A DNA stretch of 64,000 bases from the NCBI GenBank assembly GCA_963575745.1, contig CAUYUJ010015705.1, positions 107,359-171,358 of the forward strand, read 5' to 3'. Below, piece by piece: positions 1 through 11,284 of this stretch; the first letter of the stretch is position 1, and every line of letters begins with the position of its first letter. The DNA comes from Prorocentrum cordatum. Taxonomy: Eukaryota; Sar; Dinophyceae; Prorocentrales; Prorocentraceae. The notes beneath the pieces are model-generated. The model did not search any database. It saw only the letters and a program-made list of their open reading frames with translations, and had not been told where the DNA came from. The position numbers were made by a program, and so were the translations under genes.

Positions 1-124
1 GATGGCGGTAGTGATGATGCTGATTGTGATGGTGAAGATGACGATGACGATGTTGGTGATTATGAATATGCTGATGGTGATGAAGATGATGGTGACGATG
101 ATGATGACGATGATTACGATAATT
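1..124. repeat. GAT/ATG trinucleotide microsatellite
   Basis: Imperfect GAT-type trinucleotide repeats run from the window edge and produce a Met/Asp-rich open frame that is not credible as a protein. The same repeat class recurs at about 5.4, 16.1, 42.6 and 57.7 kb. Confidence 0.85.
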
Positions 125-223
125 TCAGGAGCGATTCGAGAACGGGGCCAAAACCCATTTAAAGGGAGCCAGGCCCAGAGCCTAACCCCAAGACGCCCCA
201 GACAGGGGACCCCTTGAGGGCCC

Positions 224-805
224 TCACCTAGACACAGTGTGTTCTACTTGGCGCCGTGCCGTGACGCGAAGCGTCCATATATACAACAAACAGAAAGTCA
301 TCGAAAGGCGTCTGTCCGAACTCACGTGTGAATCAAAATTCTTTTTCAAGCAGGGACCCTGATAGATTACTTGTACTCCTCTTCTCGTAATGCCTATCAA
401 GATATGGCGGCCAGCCTTCAAAACAAACTCCCCGCACTTGACCTGAGACTGAATGTCTGACATTCGTAGATCAAACAACATCGTTCGGCTGGGTACTCGC
501 TCCCCTCCACCCGCTCCCGTTAGCGGTCGAAAACCCTCCTTGGAGAAGGTGACAGAGTCGACGCTCGGGGAGTCTTCGGCGTCGGCGTCAGGCTCGCTGT
601 CGTTGTCCTGGTCCGAAGGCTCGGCGTCTGGCTGCGAAGCCGCCGCCGCCGAGGCAGGATGTGGAGGCCCGTTCCCCGTTCGCGGCCACAAGTAGGAGAT
701 CAAACGATTGCCCCATTCCAAAAACCTGGCCAAAATCGTCGGAGGCACCCGTGCAGGTGCTGCGTCCAGAGCAGCCCTCGACAAGGATATGTCCGGTTTG
801 TCCAT
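224..805 (-). CDS. hypothetical protein with acidic middle segment
   Basis: A 193-codon open frame on the minus strand that is not made of simple repeats. It opens with MDKPDISLSRAALD, has a hydrophobic/aromatic stretch near residues 25-45 (ARFLEWGNRLISYLW), then an acidic Asp/Glu/Ser-rich linker at about residues 60-80, then a mixed segment with LFDLRMSDIQSQVKCGEF. No family is recognised. There is no neighbour to give context, and no splice signals were identified. The amino-acid mix resembles a real protein more than the repeat-derived frames around it, but a chance open frame in GC-rich DNA is quite possible. Confidence 0.22.
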   Translation of the reverse strand: MDKPDISLSRAALDAAPARVPPTILARFLEWGNRLISYLWPRTGNGPPHPASAAAASQPDAEPSDQDNDSEPDADAEDSPSVDSVTFSKEGFRPLTGAGGGERVPSRTMLFDLRMSDIQSQVKCGEFVLKAGRHILIGITRRGVQVIYQGPCLKKNFDSHVSSDRRLSMTFCLLYIWTLRVTARRQVEHTVSR

Positions 806-1429
806 GGTAGCGCGGGTCGCCTGCTATAGCATCGCCGATATACATATGTGTTATGAAGTCACGTCGGTAGTAAGGTCGCACAGCGGGTTGGCCTATCTGG
901 CGGCGTACGTCACTAACGCCGCCCTCCGCGCAAGGCCTACGTGGCCTGTGTCAAGCCAGACCAGCCACACGTCGACTGATGAGTAGGCTGACCCGCTGTG
1001 ACAATGATGCTTGTGGATGTCCATCACAGGTCTGGTAGGCTATGCAAACAAGGTGAGGTCCAGCAACGCCTGCTGCTACAACTCGGGCAGGCTCATCAGC
1101 GCGAGCCTCGGGGGTCGACAGACCTCAGATGCCTTGCCACCATGAGAGGTTGTCGTTGGATTGGCGGACTCGCGCAAGTAATTGCGAACATCTGTCCGTC
1201 ATTCAGCCTGGCGTGATCGAACTAGCTGCACATTCGAGCCCAAATTACTACACACGCGATGGCGTTGCCTGCAAAGCGATAGCGGCAGGGTAGCACCACC
1301 CTGCTAGCGCAGAATCTCTGAACCTATTGGGCAAGTATACGACGAAGGACGATTCCTTCAACTGGCCATAGGGACAAGCACTCTCTCTGTCGACAACACC
1401 TTCGCAGAAAAGGGGAACGTGACGCGGCG
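806..1429. other. no gene recognised
   Basis: Short open frames lie on both strands and none has a recognisable domain. No tandem repeat or RNA gene is visible. Confidence 0.5.
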
Positions 1430-1965
1430 CTGAAGGCGAGGTGTTGTTTAGGGAATAACAGAAGACACCCCCCGCCTCTTATCCCCGTCTGTGACCTGAG
1501 TGCACCACCCAGGCCGGCAGACGGCGTCATAGGGGCACGGGCGTACAGACAGGGAAGAGCCCACACAGTCGACAGCACTGCCGATGGCTTTGCTAGACCC
1601 GCGTGGCCACGCTTCGAATAGTTTCGCCTGGATGCACCGTCCAGGCTCGCAAACGGTGTCGTAGGATACAACCGTGCGGACTGTTTATCATAGCCTGCGG
1701 CGCAGGAACCGGACCTCCGCGGAACGACTCTCCAGCAATGGCCAGTCCTTCCGACTGAATATCGTCATGTGAAAGCACTTGCCAGAAATGGCTGCGCGCC
1801 GGCGGCGCGCGACACGTGACCGGCGCTGGAGGCGAGTTGCTGTTTATGGAAAGAGCGGAAGAACCCTTCCGCCCCCTTATCCCCCTCCGCGACCTGAATG
1901 CGCCATCCAGGCGAGCAGAGGGCGCCATAGGCGCGCGGCCGCACAAACAACAGGGAGACCCCACC
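1430..1965 (+). repeat. diverged direct repeat, two long copies and one fragment
   Basis: About 135 bp at 1430-1565 recurs in diverged form at 1815-1960. Both copies carry a ctTATCCCC block, then GACCTGA, then a CCAGGC-(A/G)GCAGA block, then GGCG(C/T)CATAGG. A shorter copy of the middle part is at about 1623-1670. Spacing of the long copies is about 385 bp. This looks like an old dispersed repeat or tandem duplication. Confidence 0.55.
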
Positions 1966-2206
1966 ACCGAACCGAGCATCTCCGCTCAGTGTTTGCATCT
2001 GCGGCGGCAGTGTCCACATCAATCCGCGGGCGCGCGGCGTCTGCTACGACCCTGTCTGAAATCTTTATCTATTCCAGTTCACGCCCACGGCTGCGCCCAC
2101 ACATTCGCCGTCGAGTCACCCAGAGGAGATGGAGGGGCACTGAATGATGGATGGTAGAGCGCTCGTTTTGGGCGATGCTGTCCTCCCGGGCGGTTCGCGG
2201 GAAGGC

Positions 2207-4388
2207 CTACGCACGTTCCCCGCTACTTGCAGCCAGGTCGACGGAGATTACCAGCAGGACCAGGCCCAGCTCCCCCAAGAACTTCTCCAGGTAGCGCCGC
2301 ACGCCCTGAGCCCCCTGGGGGCCCGCGTAGAGGTGCATGACCACAAATGCTCTTCCACTCCGTAGCTGGGCCTTTCGAACGGCTTCGCACCACCCCGCCG
2401 CAGAATAGCCGTCCGTCTCGGGGGGGGAGCGTCGCATCTCCTGTCGTTCAACCCACTCGCTGTCGTTGATCATCCGGTAGCTCCCTATCCACTTGAGTCG
2501 CCGCTCGCGGTCCTGGCTCACGAGTGGGCGCTGCAACGTCATGGCACAGACTCTGGCGTTGATCGTCATCAGGACGTGCGCGCTATGGGAGCTGCCCATG
2601 ACCAGCCGACGCCACATCGGGTAGACCCAGGACTCGGGGACCAGCGAGGCCCGGCGGGACGCGCCGAGGCTTTCCCAGACGGCCCGCGCCTGCACCCGGG
2701 GCACGCACTGCCAGCCCCAAACAAATCCAACAGGGCACCTCCGCGAACGAGAAAGCGTTGCTCTCGTCGAACGCCGCTGCCGCCCAGCAGCCCGACAGGA
2801 CGTGCAAGAGGCCTAGCGCTCCGCCTCCGCGCAGCCCTGCCCGCCCCCCCACATCCTTGATCATGTAGTTGGCGGCCGCCACCATGATGATCATCCGCTG
2901 TCGACCTCCCGCCGTCTTGCCCGCGGTATTGAAGCCGGCGATCACCTTCACCTCCTCGGCGCCACTCCTGCTGCAGCCCCTCGAAGATCACCTGGCTCCT
3001 CAGCTCGGCGCGCTCCACCGCCTTGGTCTCCTCGCTGTGCAACATGGCCTCCTCGGGCCCCAGCGCGTCGAGCATCTTCGCACACTTCACCTCTTGCGGC
3101 TCGTCAACATCCTCTGCTCTCAGGGCTCCATGCGCAGTCACTCTGGTCGGCTTGCCGCAGCCCACCTCCAGGCGAGCTAGCTCCAGCATCGCTGGGGCGC
3201 CTGTCAGACCGCAGTCCCGGCGCGCCTCTGCCAGTCGCTTAGCTTCTCTCCAAGCCACCCAATGCACCTGGCCGTGCAGACTCCGCATCTTGTCCGAGAG
3301 CTCGCTGTCACGTCGGAGTCGGGCGAGGCCCCTGCACGAGCCCGCCGATGCCGCCATCCACGTGGGGGCCACGTCTGCTGAGCCGCCTGCTGACGTGAAG
3401 CCCAGCATGCGCATGGCCCCCACGCGGTCTCCGCTCCTCTGCTCGTACACGCACGACGCCAACCTCCTCAGGGCGAGCTCCATCATGTCGTCCACGGCCA
3501 GCACCTGCATGATCTCCACGTCGCTGGCGCAATCTTTGGGCCCGAAGTCCACGGTGGCCGACAATTTCCACAGGTCGGCCCACGCGGGGCCCCGACTGCC
3601 ATGGCACCTCTGGACGATCCAATCACGCGCATTCGATTCGCCCTCGCTTCGAATCATCCCGTATATTTCGGGGGCGGCCCGCTGGAGGTCAACCGGCAGA
3701 CTGGAGCCCCAGCGCGTCTACTCGCAACCGCCCCACGACGCCGAGAGGTCGGGCGAGGCCCCTGTGCCCATGGGCCGCTGCCCACGGTCAGGGCTGCCCG
3801 CGGTCAGGGCTGCCGGGGAGCTGAGGCGATCCAGGGCTCCGATCAGCTCGGCCTCCCGCGGCGCTGTCGTCGCAGCTGCGCCCGCGTAGCCGAAACCCGT
3901 CAGCACGCGCTCGATCTCGCCCCGGAACTGCCCCGACGACTCGATGCCCAGATACTCTGCCATAGCCCCGCTGAAGGCCGCCAGCAACTCCTTGATCTGG
4001 CGCGCCTGCGACATCACCAGAGCGTTCTGAGCTCCTGGGCGGTGCTCCGGCACAGTGCCTGAGCCCGCGCCCGGGGCCGCCGCCCCCGCCCAGGCGGCGC
4101 CTGGGGGCGGGGCCACGCCCGCGCTCGGCGCCCCAGCCCAAGCACCCAAGGCCCCCAAGCTGGCGGCGCCAGCGGGCGCGGAGGGCGGCGCTCGGCGCCT
4201 GGGGCCCCCAGACCACCTGGCCCCGTCAGCGGGCCCGTCGCGCCAGGCACGAAAGCAATCCCCGGGGGCAGTGCACCACCCCCCACCACGGCGTCGTCGG
4301 TCGTCATGTCGTAGCTCGGGTCGCTCGCTGCGCCTGGCACTCCGGGGCCTCCGCTGAGGTGCCAAGGTTTTTCCGCGCAATAAATCAA
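2207..4388 (-). pseudogene. decayed retroelement-like polyprotein with RT-like segment
   Basis: Reading from 4388 down to 2207, protein-like segments follow each other in changing frames, as expected of one frameshifted gene. First is a Gly/Pro/Ala-rich leader. Then comes SQARQIKELLAAFSGAMAEYL (about 4010-3720). Next is a 362-codon frame (3657-2569) with EIMQVLAVDDMMELALRRLA. Then a different frame (2951-2700) has FDESNAFSFAEVPCW, and a last frame (2704-2207) has WVYPMWRRLVMGSSHSAHVLM followed by AFVVMHLYAGPQG. The MGSSHS-HVLM and FDESNAF strings resemble parts of dinoflagellate reverse-transcriptase-like ORFs as I remember them. No intact YxDD motif was found. Retroelement origin is inferred, with moderate to low certainty; a decayed host gene family is the alternative. 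Confidence 0.4.
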
Positions 4389-4566
4389 CGAGCGTTGTCG
4401 GCGCGAGAAATCAACGGGCGGCCGGAGTTGTCAATGTACCCCTCCGCTTCTTTGCTCACGGTGGAGCTGGCGGTGCCTGGCGGCGCTTTCCGTCGGCGGT
4501 GTTGCTTCTCACGCGCTTGGGGCCTCGGTGAGGTCGCGGTTGTCCGTCGGTCTGTCGGGGCTGTTG

Positions 4567-4598
<32 letters not shown>

Positions 4599-5399
4599 GC
4601 CTGTCGTCGTTGTCGTCGTCGTTGTATTTGCCCTTTGGGGCGATGGCGCCGCAGTCCCCTTTCGGGGGCTAGATGGCCGTGTGCTCGCGGCCATGGTGCC
4701 CGCGACGTTGGTCGCAGGCGGCGCGCTCCCTCGGTGGGTCGCTGGGAGCGGTTCCTTGGGCTGTTCTAGTGTGTTTTCGGTGGTCCGTGGTGAGAACACG
4801 CGGCGGTGTGTTTGGGGCGATTTGGGCAATGTTTTTCGAGCGCTGGCTGGCCCAGGAAACGCAAAACCTCGCGGCGACCGCGTGTCTCCAAACCCGGCGG
4901 CGACCCAGAATTGTTTTTTGGGGGAATCGGGGCCGCCACCGAGTCTCTCACCACCTGGTTCGGAGACCACCAAAGCCTGCATTTGTTTTTTATTATCTGC
5001 TTCAGCTGCTCAGCCTCAGCCGCCAGCAGCACAGGCGCCAGCCCTGGCGCACGACGAGCCAGGCGTCCGTCGGGCCCACCGCCACGCACAGCGGCAGCCC
5101 GCAGCGACTGCCAGCGTCGTCCAGACGGCGGCCCACGCCCTGCCCCCTTGCGGCTCGAATGCGGCGGCGGAGCAGGCGGGGCGGGGCAACCCTCGAGCGC
5201 CATCCGCGGGAGACAGGAGGGGGCCTGCGCGATGGCGCCCCTCTCCTCTGTTGCTCAGTGGATCATTGTGCCTTGATCTTTTGAGCAGCGGCTGCGTCAA
5301 ACAGAGGCCAGGAACAACCGACGCGCCGCACAAGACATTCCCACCGAGGCCCCCTTCGCCAACGTAACCGAAAATCAACGTTCTTAGACTCGTTCACCC
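4389..5399. other. no gene recognised
   Basis: The stretch contains a TCTG microsatellite (4567-4605) and overlapping open frames on both strands around 4.8-5.3 kb. None shows a known domain. A short direct repeat (AAATCAACG) occurs at about 4382 and 4408. Confidence 0.45.
4567..4605. repeat. (TCTG)n microsatellite
   Basis: About nine consecutive CTGT tetranucleotides, followed by GTC-rich sequence. Confidence 0.9.
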
Positions 5400-5880
5400 A
5401 TGATGGTCATGGTGATGATGCAGAGTGTTCCGGTCATGGCGATGATGATGATGATGATGGTGCTGCTGACGACGCCTGATTGTAATACTAATGATGGTAG
5501 TGGTTGTGATGAGGATGATGATGATGACGAGGATGATGACGATGATGCTAATGCCGATGATGATGATGCTGATGGTGAATGATGGTGGTGATGATGGTGA
5601 TTGTGAACATGATGATGATCGTGATGATGATGTTGATGATGATGCTGATCCTGATGATGGTGATGGTGATGATGACGATCATGGTGATGGAGGAGGAGGA
5701 GGACGAGGAGCAGCGCAGGAGCAGGAGGCGGAGGATGCCGAGGGAGATGTGAAGGAGCAGGAGGAGGGAAGAGAAGGAGGAAGTGGAGCGAGGAGGAGGG
5801 AGGTGGTGGTGGTGGTGGCTTGAGGAGGAAGAGAAGGAAGAGGAGGAGGAAAGGGAGGAGAAGGAGGTGGCCGGGTGGTG
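5400..5880. repeat. GAT microsatellite passing into GGA purine tract
   Basis: GAT/ATG trinucleotides run from 5400 to about 5690, then the strand becomes almost pure purine (GGA, GAA) to about 5880. The poly-Met, poly-Asp and poly-Glu frames here are repeat artefacts. Confidence 0.85.
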
Positions 5881-6653
5881 ACGTTGAGGCGGGAGGAACT
5901 TCAGATGAAGGGAGGGACGTGCTGATGACGATGGCGATGGTGATAGTGATAGTGATGGTAACGGTGATGAATCACCGACCTTGCCCGCCATGGACAGCCC
6001 CCCTCCGCGCACGCGCGCCCTGGTGGACACGGGCAGGCGAGAAAGCACTCCCGAGTCTCAGCGTTGACCTTGCTTGCTGCCCTGTTCGTCTTCCTTCTCG
6101 TCTGTTCTCCCCATTTGCTCTCCCCTCCTCGCCCCCTTGCCTTTCCCTCGCCGTCGTCAAGCCAGTTTCTGGTCGCCGGCAAGGAGAACTCGGAACAGGC
6201 GATCGCTTTGCTTCCCGAGGGCAGTCGATCTTGTGAGGAGTTTCCCTTCAAAAGCCCCGAGCGTTCCTCAAGGAACTTACGCCATTCACTCGACCGCTAA
6301 AGTTATGATGTTCCAACTTACTTTAGCTTTGATTCACCAGAAAGAATTCCGAGCTTGGGCCCTGGGGGGCGACACTCGTTCAATACTGTTTCGACAGTTT
6401 CCGGGGTGCTCCAAATTATTTCTGGGATGCGGTCCCTAGATACGATGGGAGCATCATAGCGCCAGAGGAGGAGACGTGCGGCCTCCCCTGCTGGCAGCCT
6501 TCTCGGATTCGAGCGGCGCAGAGGAAGACTAGCAAACAAAATAACGTATACATGCGTTGGGTTGCTCATTTCACTTGTGCATAACGTATTCCCTGTCGCC
6601 TGCTCGGCGCGCTGCCGCCAGCCTGGCCGTTCCTGGATGCAGTGGCCCCTTGG
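5881..6653. other. no gene recognised
   Basis: Mixed sequence with overlapping short frames on both strands. No domain, RNA gene or clear repeat was recognised. Confidence 0.4.
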
Positions 6654-7380
6654 AATCCCACCAGCCCTCTGGGCGTCGGTGGTTTAGGGCGTTTCCTCTT
6701 CCACCCCTCCCTTTTCCCCTTCGGGGAGGGGTTTACCCCTCCCCCTACCCCCTCCCCACTGACCTGGACAGGAGGGGCGGGGAGCGGTCAGAGCGTCCAA
6801 AACGGCCTCGGCGAGGAAGCCAAAATCATTGATTTTACTATGGTTTTGGCCCCATTTTGGCCTTCTGAGGGGGCAGGGCTAATTAAAGCTCCCCTCTTCT
6901 TTGATAGATTTCCTCCACGATGGCCGCAAGAGGCCCCCAGGATGCCCCAAGAGGCCGCAGGATGGCCCCAAGATGGCCCCAAGAGGCCCCCCAAGAGGCC
7001 CCCAGGCGGCCCCCAAGAGACCCCCAAGAGGCCCCAAGAAACCCCCCAGAGGCACCCAAGGTGCTCCCAGAGGCCTCGGCGATAATGTCAAACCATTGTT
7101 TGCACTAAGGTTTTAGCCAAATGTTGGCATCTTGGGGGGGCACCGATTAAGATGACTCCAAGAGCGCCTCGGAGAGCCCAAAATGACTTCCAAGATGGCT
7201 CAAGAAATCCCAAGATGTCTCATACTGGCTTCCTCTGTGTGCTGTCCATTTCCCTGATCGAGGCAATCCCACCAGCCCTCTGGGCGTCGGTGGTTGAAGG
7301 CGTTTCCTCTTCCACCCCTCCCTCTTTCCCTTCGGGGAGGGGTTTACCCCTCCCCCTACCCCCTCCCCGTGGACCTGGAC
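6654..7380 (+). repeat. 116-bp direct repeat pair flanking a GGCCCCAAGA-type array
   Basis: Positions 6654-6769 and 7265-7380 are nearly identical 116-bp copies. Both start AATCCCACCAGCCCTCTGG and end GACCTGGAC, and both contain TTCGGGGAGGGG. Between them, about 6920-7080 is an array of short purine/C units of the GGCCCCCAAGAG type. Similar GGCCCCAAG units recur near 52.6-52.9 kb. Two near-identical copies 611 bp apart could be solo ends of one inserted element. Confidence 0.7.
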
Positions 7381-7529
7381 GGGGGGGGGCCCGGCGCGGG
7401 CCATTAGGGCGGCATGAGGGCGGGCAGAAAGCTGGCAGACAGCCGCCAGGCTGTTGCCGGAGAGCGCTGGCGCAGCGCCACGGAGCCGCCCCAGGAGGCA
7501 CACAGGCGCGACTCCTGCTAGTGAGCTTC

Positions 7530-7980
7530 GGGGGCGCCACTCCTGTCTGGGAGCACACAGGCGCAGCTCCTTTCAAGGAAGTTGGAGGTGCTGCTCCTGT
7601 CAGGGAGCACAGGAAGGAGCTCTGGGGGGCAGCGCTCCTGTCGGGGAGCACGGCGCAAATCATTTCAGGGAGCATTGGGCGCCGCCCCCTTCGGGGAACT
7701 TCTGTTCTGGGGCGCCGCTCCTGTCAGGGAGCTTCGAGGCGCCGCTCCTATCAGGGAGCTTTGAGGCGCCGCTCCCGTCAAGGAGTTTTCGGCCGCTGCT
7801 CCTGTCAGGGAACACGCAAAAAGGGAGTTTTAGGGCGCCGCTCCTGTCGGGGAGCACACAGGCGCAGCTCCTTTCAGGGGGCGCTAGGCACCGCCAGCTC
7901 CTAGGGAGCACGCAGGCGCAGCTTCTTTCAGGGAGTTTCGGAGGCGCCGCTCCTATCAGGGAGCCTGTTTTGTTTCTGCA
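7530..7980 (+). repeat. interspersed hairpin repeat GCTCCTGTCAGGGAGC
   Basis: Roughly a dozen copies of GCTCC-(6 nt)-GGAGC occur with irregular spacing (about 20-60 bp). Each copy is a small inverted repeat. They keep a long forward frame open with Gly-Ala-Ala-Pro units, which I treat as a repeat artefact. Confidence 0.75.
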
Positions 7981-8299
7981 GCCCCTGTCAGCGACACTTT
8001 TTTGGATGAAGCGTAAACTTGTTTCTGGCATAGGAAAATCATGTGGGCCAGGCCCGCTGTCGCTCACCTCCCCCCCTCTCCTCCGCTCACGCGCCTCGGT
8101 GCCTGCATGGCGGGCGTGCGGTCCTCGGCGCCGGCCCGCTAGTTCTGGAGCGGCGGAAGTATTTCTCGGCGCGGCACCTGTGTCACCGCGCCTCTCGCCC
8201 CTGCTCGTCCGTGAGGCCGTGGGGCCCTGGCAAAGCGTGACCGCGGTCGTCTTCTGCTCGGCCCGGCCTTCTGACCGCAGGGAACGTGTGGGCCAGGTT

Positions 8300-8720
8300 C
8301 CCTGTGAGAAGCCGCGCGCAGGGTCACTGCCTTCTCGCGGGCAAACCCAAGGTCCCTGCCGTCTCGCGGGCATTTCCAGAGCTCCTGCCTTCTCGCGGGC
8401 AAGCTCAGGCCACCGTGTTTCTCACTCTCGGGTTCTGCCTTTCGCGGGCAAGTTCAGGGCCCCTGCCTTCTCGCGGGCACCCCCAGAGCCCTTGCCTTCT
8501 CGCGGGCAAACTCGGGCCGCACTTCTCCCGGGCTCTGCCGAGTTCCGTGTGGCATGCTGCGTGCAGGGTCACTTCGCTGCCTTCTCGCGGGCAAACCTAG
8601 TGGGGTCTTGCCTTCTCGCGGGCGCACCCAAAAGTCCCCGCTTTCCCGCGCGCAAACTCAAGCTTCATTACTTCCGGGTCGCTGCCTTCTCGCGGGCTTT
8701 ACCTCGTGCGACGGCGTGTA
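8300..8720 (+). repeat. interspersed 13-mer CTTCTCGCGGGCA array
   Basis: The word CTTCTCGCGGGCA (or one-base variants) appears about a dozen times with spacers of roughly 15-60 bp, often followed by AACCC or CACCC. It is distinct from the hairpin repeats just upstream. Confidence 0.75.
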
Positions 8721-9109
8721 GGTTCGCTGCCTTCTCGCGCGGGCGGCAAACCCAGGCCTGTCGAGCCACTCTCTCTGGCCCCTGTCGCGGGCGGATCGGG
8801 CTTCCAGGCTTGTCGCCACCTCCCGCGACGCGCCCGGGGCGCCCGCTCCTCGTTGGGTTCCACGCACGAACGAAGCAAGGTGAGCATACTTCCGCCGCTT
8901 CGCGCAGAAAACCGCCAGCCGCCGACACCGCAGCCCGCTGCGCAGGCATTGAGCGTGCAGGAATTGAGGAGTGGAGGCGAACACACGTGGGGCTGCTCCC
9001 CATGGCTTTCCTGCAGCATAAACGAGTTCGTGAATCATTAAAATCGGCGGAGGGGGCGAACATACCACGAAAGGACGATTCGCGCTCAGATTGCAAGTCT
9101 GAACGCGTC

Positions 9110-9660
9110 TCTTGTGCGCAACGGCACTCAGCGGTGCCAGAATTGCACGCAGCAGTTGGGAACGGCGCTCTGCGGCACCAAGATTGCAGCCAGCGGTGCA
9201 AAACGGCACTTAGTGGCACCAGCATTGCACACAGGGTCAAGGACGCACAGCAGCACCAGAATTGCACTCAGGGGTGCGTGGCGGCCAAGCCGCCAAGATT
9301 CCGTCCTGCGGCGCATAACGGCGCTCCCCAGCAACAGACATGCAGCCAGAGGTTCGGAACGGCGCACAATGGGACCAGGATTGCACTCAGCGGTGGAGAC
9401 TGGCGCTCAGTGGCGCCAAAATTGCATTCAGCGGTGCAGAATGGCGCACAATGGCGCCAGGATTGCGCCAATGGCACCAGACTGGCACTCAGCGGTGCGA
9501 AGTGGCGCCCAGCGGCGCCAGAATTGGTGCAGAATGGCGCTCAGTGGCACCAGAATTGCACTCCGTGGCTCAGCGGCACCAGGACAGCACACAGCGGTGC
9601 AGCGTAGCGCCGAGAAGCAGCATAATGGCGCTCAGCGGCACCAGAGCTGCGCCCGCGACG
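9110..9660 (+). repeat. degenerate 35-40 bp tandem repeat
   Basis: Units built on GCACTCAGCGGTGCAGAATGG then CGC(A/T)CA and a (C/G)CACCAGAATTG block repeat around 14 times. Third of three different repeat clusters lying end to end from 7.5 to 9.7 kb. Confidence 0.75.
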
Positions 9661-11284
9661 CCTGAACCCGCAAACTGAAGAACCTGAGCCACAACTGCGA
9701 GCGGGAGGGAGCGGAGAGGGATCGGCGCCCATCCCAGTCACTCCCCTTGGACCGCTCCTCGCGGCCAAGGGAGCGACGCGGGTCACCCCGCGCGAAGACC
9801 CGCGCAGGCCCTGACAACAGTGCGCACCCAGGCAGCGCGCCTGCTGCGCGCTCTGCCTGCGGCTTTGCGCCGCCGCACGACAAGCATTGCGCCCGCGCGC
9901 GTGTGCAACAAACCGCCGCGGGCTGAAAAGCCAGCGGCCCGACGAGAACGACCACGCCACAACAAGGGCATGCCACGCGACGCGTTCGCCACCAACTCTC
10001 GCAGACCTGGCGCGTGAAAAGCCGCGCCGACCAGCAGGACCAGACGCAAACCAGGGGTGGAGCCAAACGGAGAAGAGTGAAACCAAAACCGCTCTCTCGT
10101 CATATTTTCCCGCCCCCCCACATCGCTGCGCGATTTCGGGGCGAAGAAAAACGAGCAGTAAAATTTGAGAGTTATGGCGCAAGCTCTGAACGTGCATTAA
10201 ATATACTGGAGAAAAGCTGCGACTGCCAGGCTTGAATCCGCAGGAGAAAACAGATTGATGGTGCAATGCGTGGGTGGGCATCTCGCACGCATCGAGGGGG
10301 AACCGCGTTCTTGTTTTCACTCGTGGCCGCAATGTCTTTCGCCGCCAAGGGCGAGGACGACCAGGGAGATGCCGCATCTGATGGCGAAGAGGGCGATTCA
10401 GAGGCATCCTCTGAATACGCGGGCGAGAAACCAAGCAGCCGTTGCAGCAGTGGTTCTGTCTCCGAAGCCAACTGCTGCAATTGGCGCCGCCCCCCCCCAA
10501 AAAAAAAAAAAAAAAACAACGCGAAGGCATCGGCAACAGGAGGTCCGGCAAGGATCGAGTCTCAGACAGGTGTGGATTGCCTGCGCCATGCGATTAACAA
10601 TAATTTTGCATTCGCGCAGCAGCAAAGTTGCCACAACTCCGGAGCAATTCTTGCAAATCGCACAGCGGCTTCAAAAAGACGAGGGCACGCTGCGCAACGA
10701 GGACAATGGTTAAAGCTATTACGACCGGGATGGATATTTAATGGAAACAGCTAGCGGTTGGTATCAGCATCACCTGCCTTGCTGCCGCTTGCAGCAGTCG
10801 GCAAGCTGCGAACTTGGTGATTCAGAGTGTGTGATTGGCGTCTTGTGTGGTCCGCAATCACGCGGTCGCAAACTCGATCATTATATATGTTACAGGTCGA
10901 CTGCTGTGGAATTTGGGAGAAAGTAGACAGCATAGGACCCGCAACAACTCCTAGCACGGCTGAGCGCGCGCTTGCTTCAGATGAAACCAAATGGTTTGTG
11001 ATTCACTCATTGCATCCAACAGTGGGGCCTTCTTGCCCACATCTCAATGACGATCACATTTCTGGACCGCATCTCGAGTCTCGCGCAGCTTCGCAGAGAG
11101 TGGTGGATCGTGGCAGCGGCAGCAACCCGGGCCTTCTGAAGTTCATTACGAGCCAGAACAAATCGACATGAATACTTTTGCGAAGCAGATTGGATACATA
11201 ACTATGTTTGCGGTGAGCGCTTGCGTTTTCTCAGCCAGCCTCTGAAAACAAATTGCACTCGAGCTGACGCTCAACAACGGAGCA
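9661..11284. other. no gene recognised; C9-A18 homopolymer junction
   Basis: Several overlapping frames on both strands, none with a recognisable domain. At 10490-10516 nine C are followed directly by eighteen A. The A run could be a retroposition scar, but no processed gene was recognised beside it. Confidence 0.4.

Noticed and set aside
6853-6872. CCATTTTGGC resembling the core of the dinoflagellate spliced leader
   Set aside because: Only about ten bases match and the following CTCAAG is absent, so chance is the better explanation.
7454-9607. 717-codon plus-strand open frame
   Set aside because: It runs through three unrelated repeat clusters; its residues simply translate those repeats and no domain appears.
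10490-10516. Poly(A) tail of a processed retrogene
   Set aside because: No coding sequence ending upstream was recognised, and the C run before the A run suggests simple homopolymer slippage.
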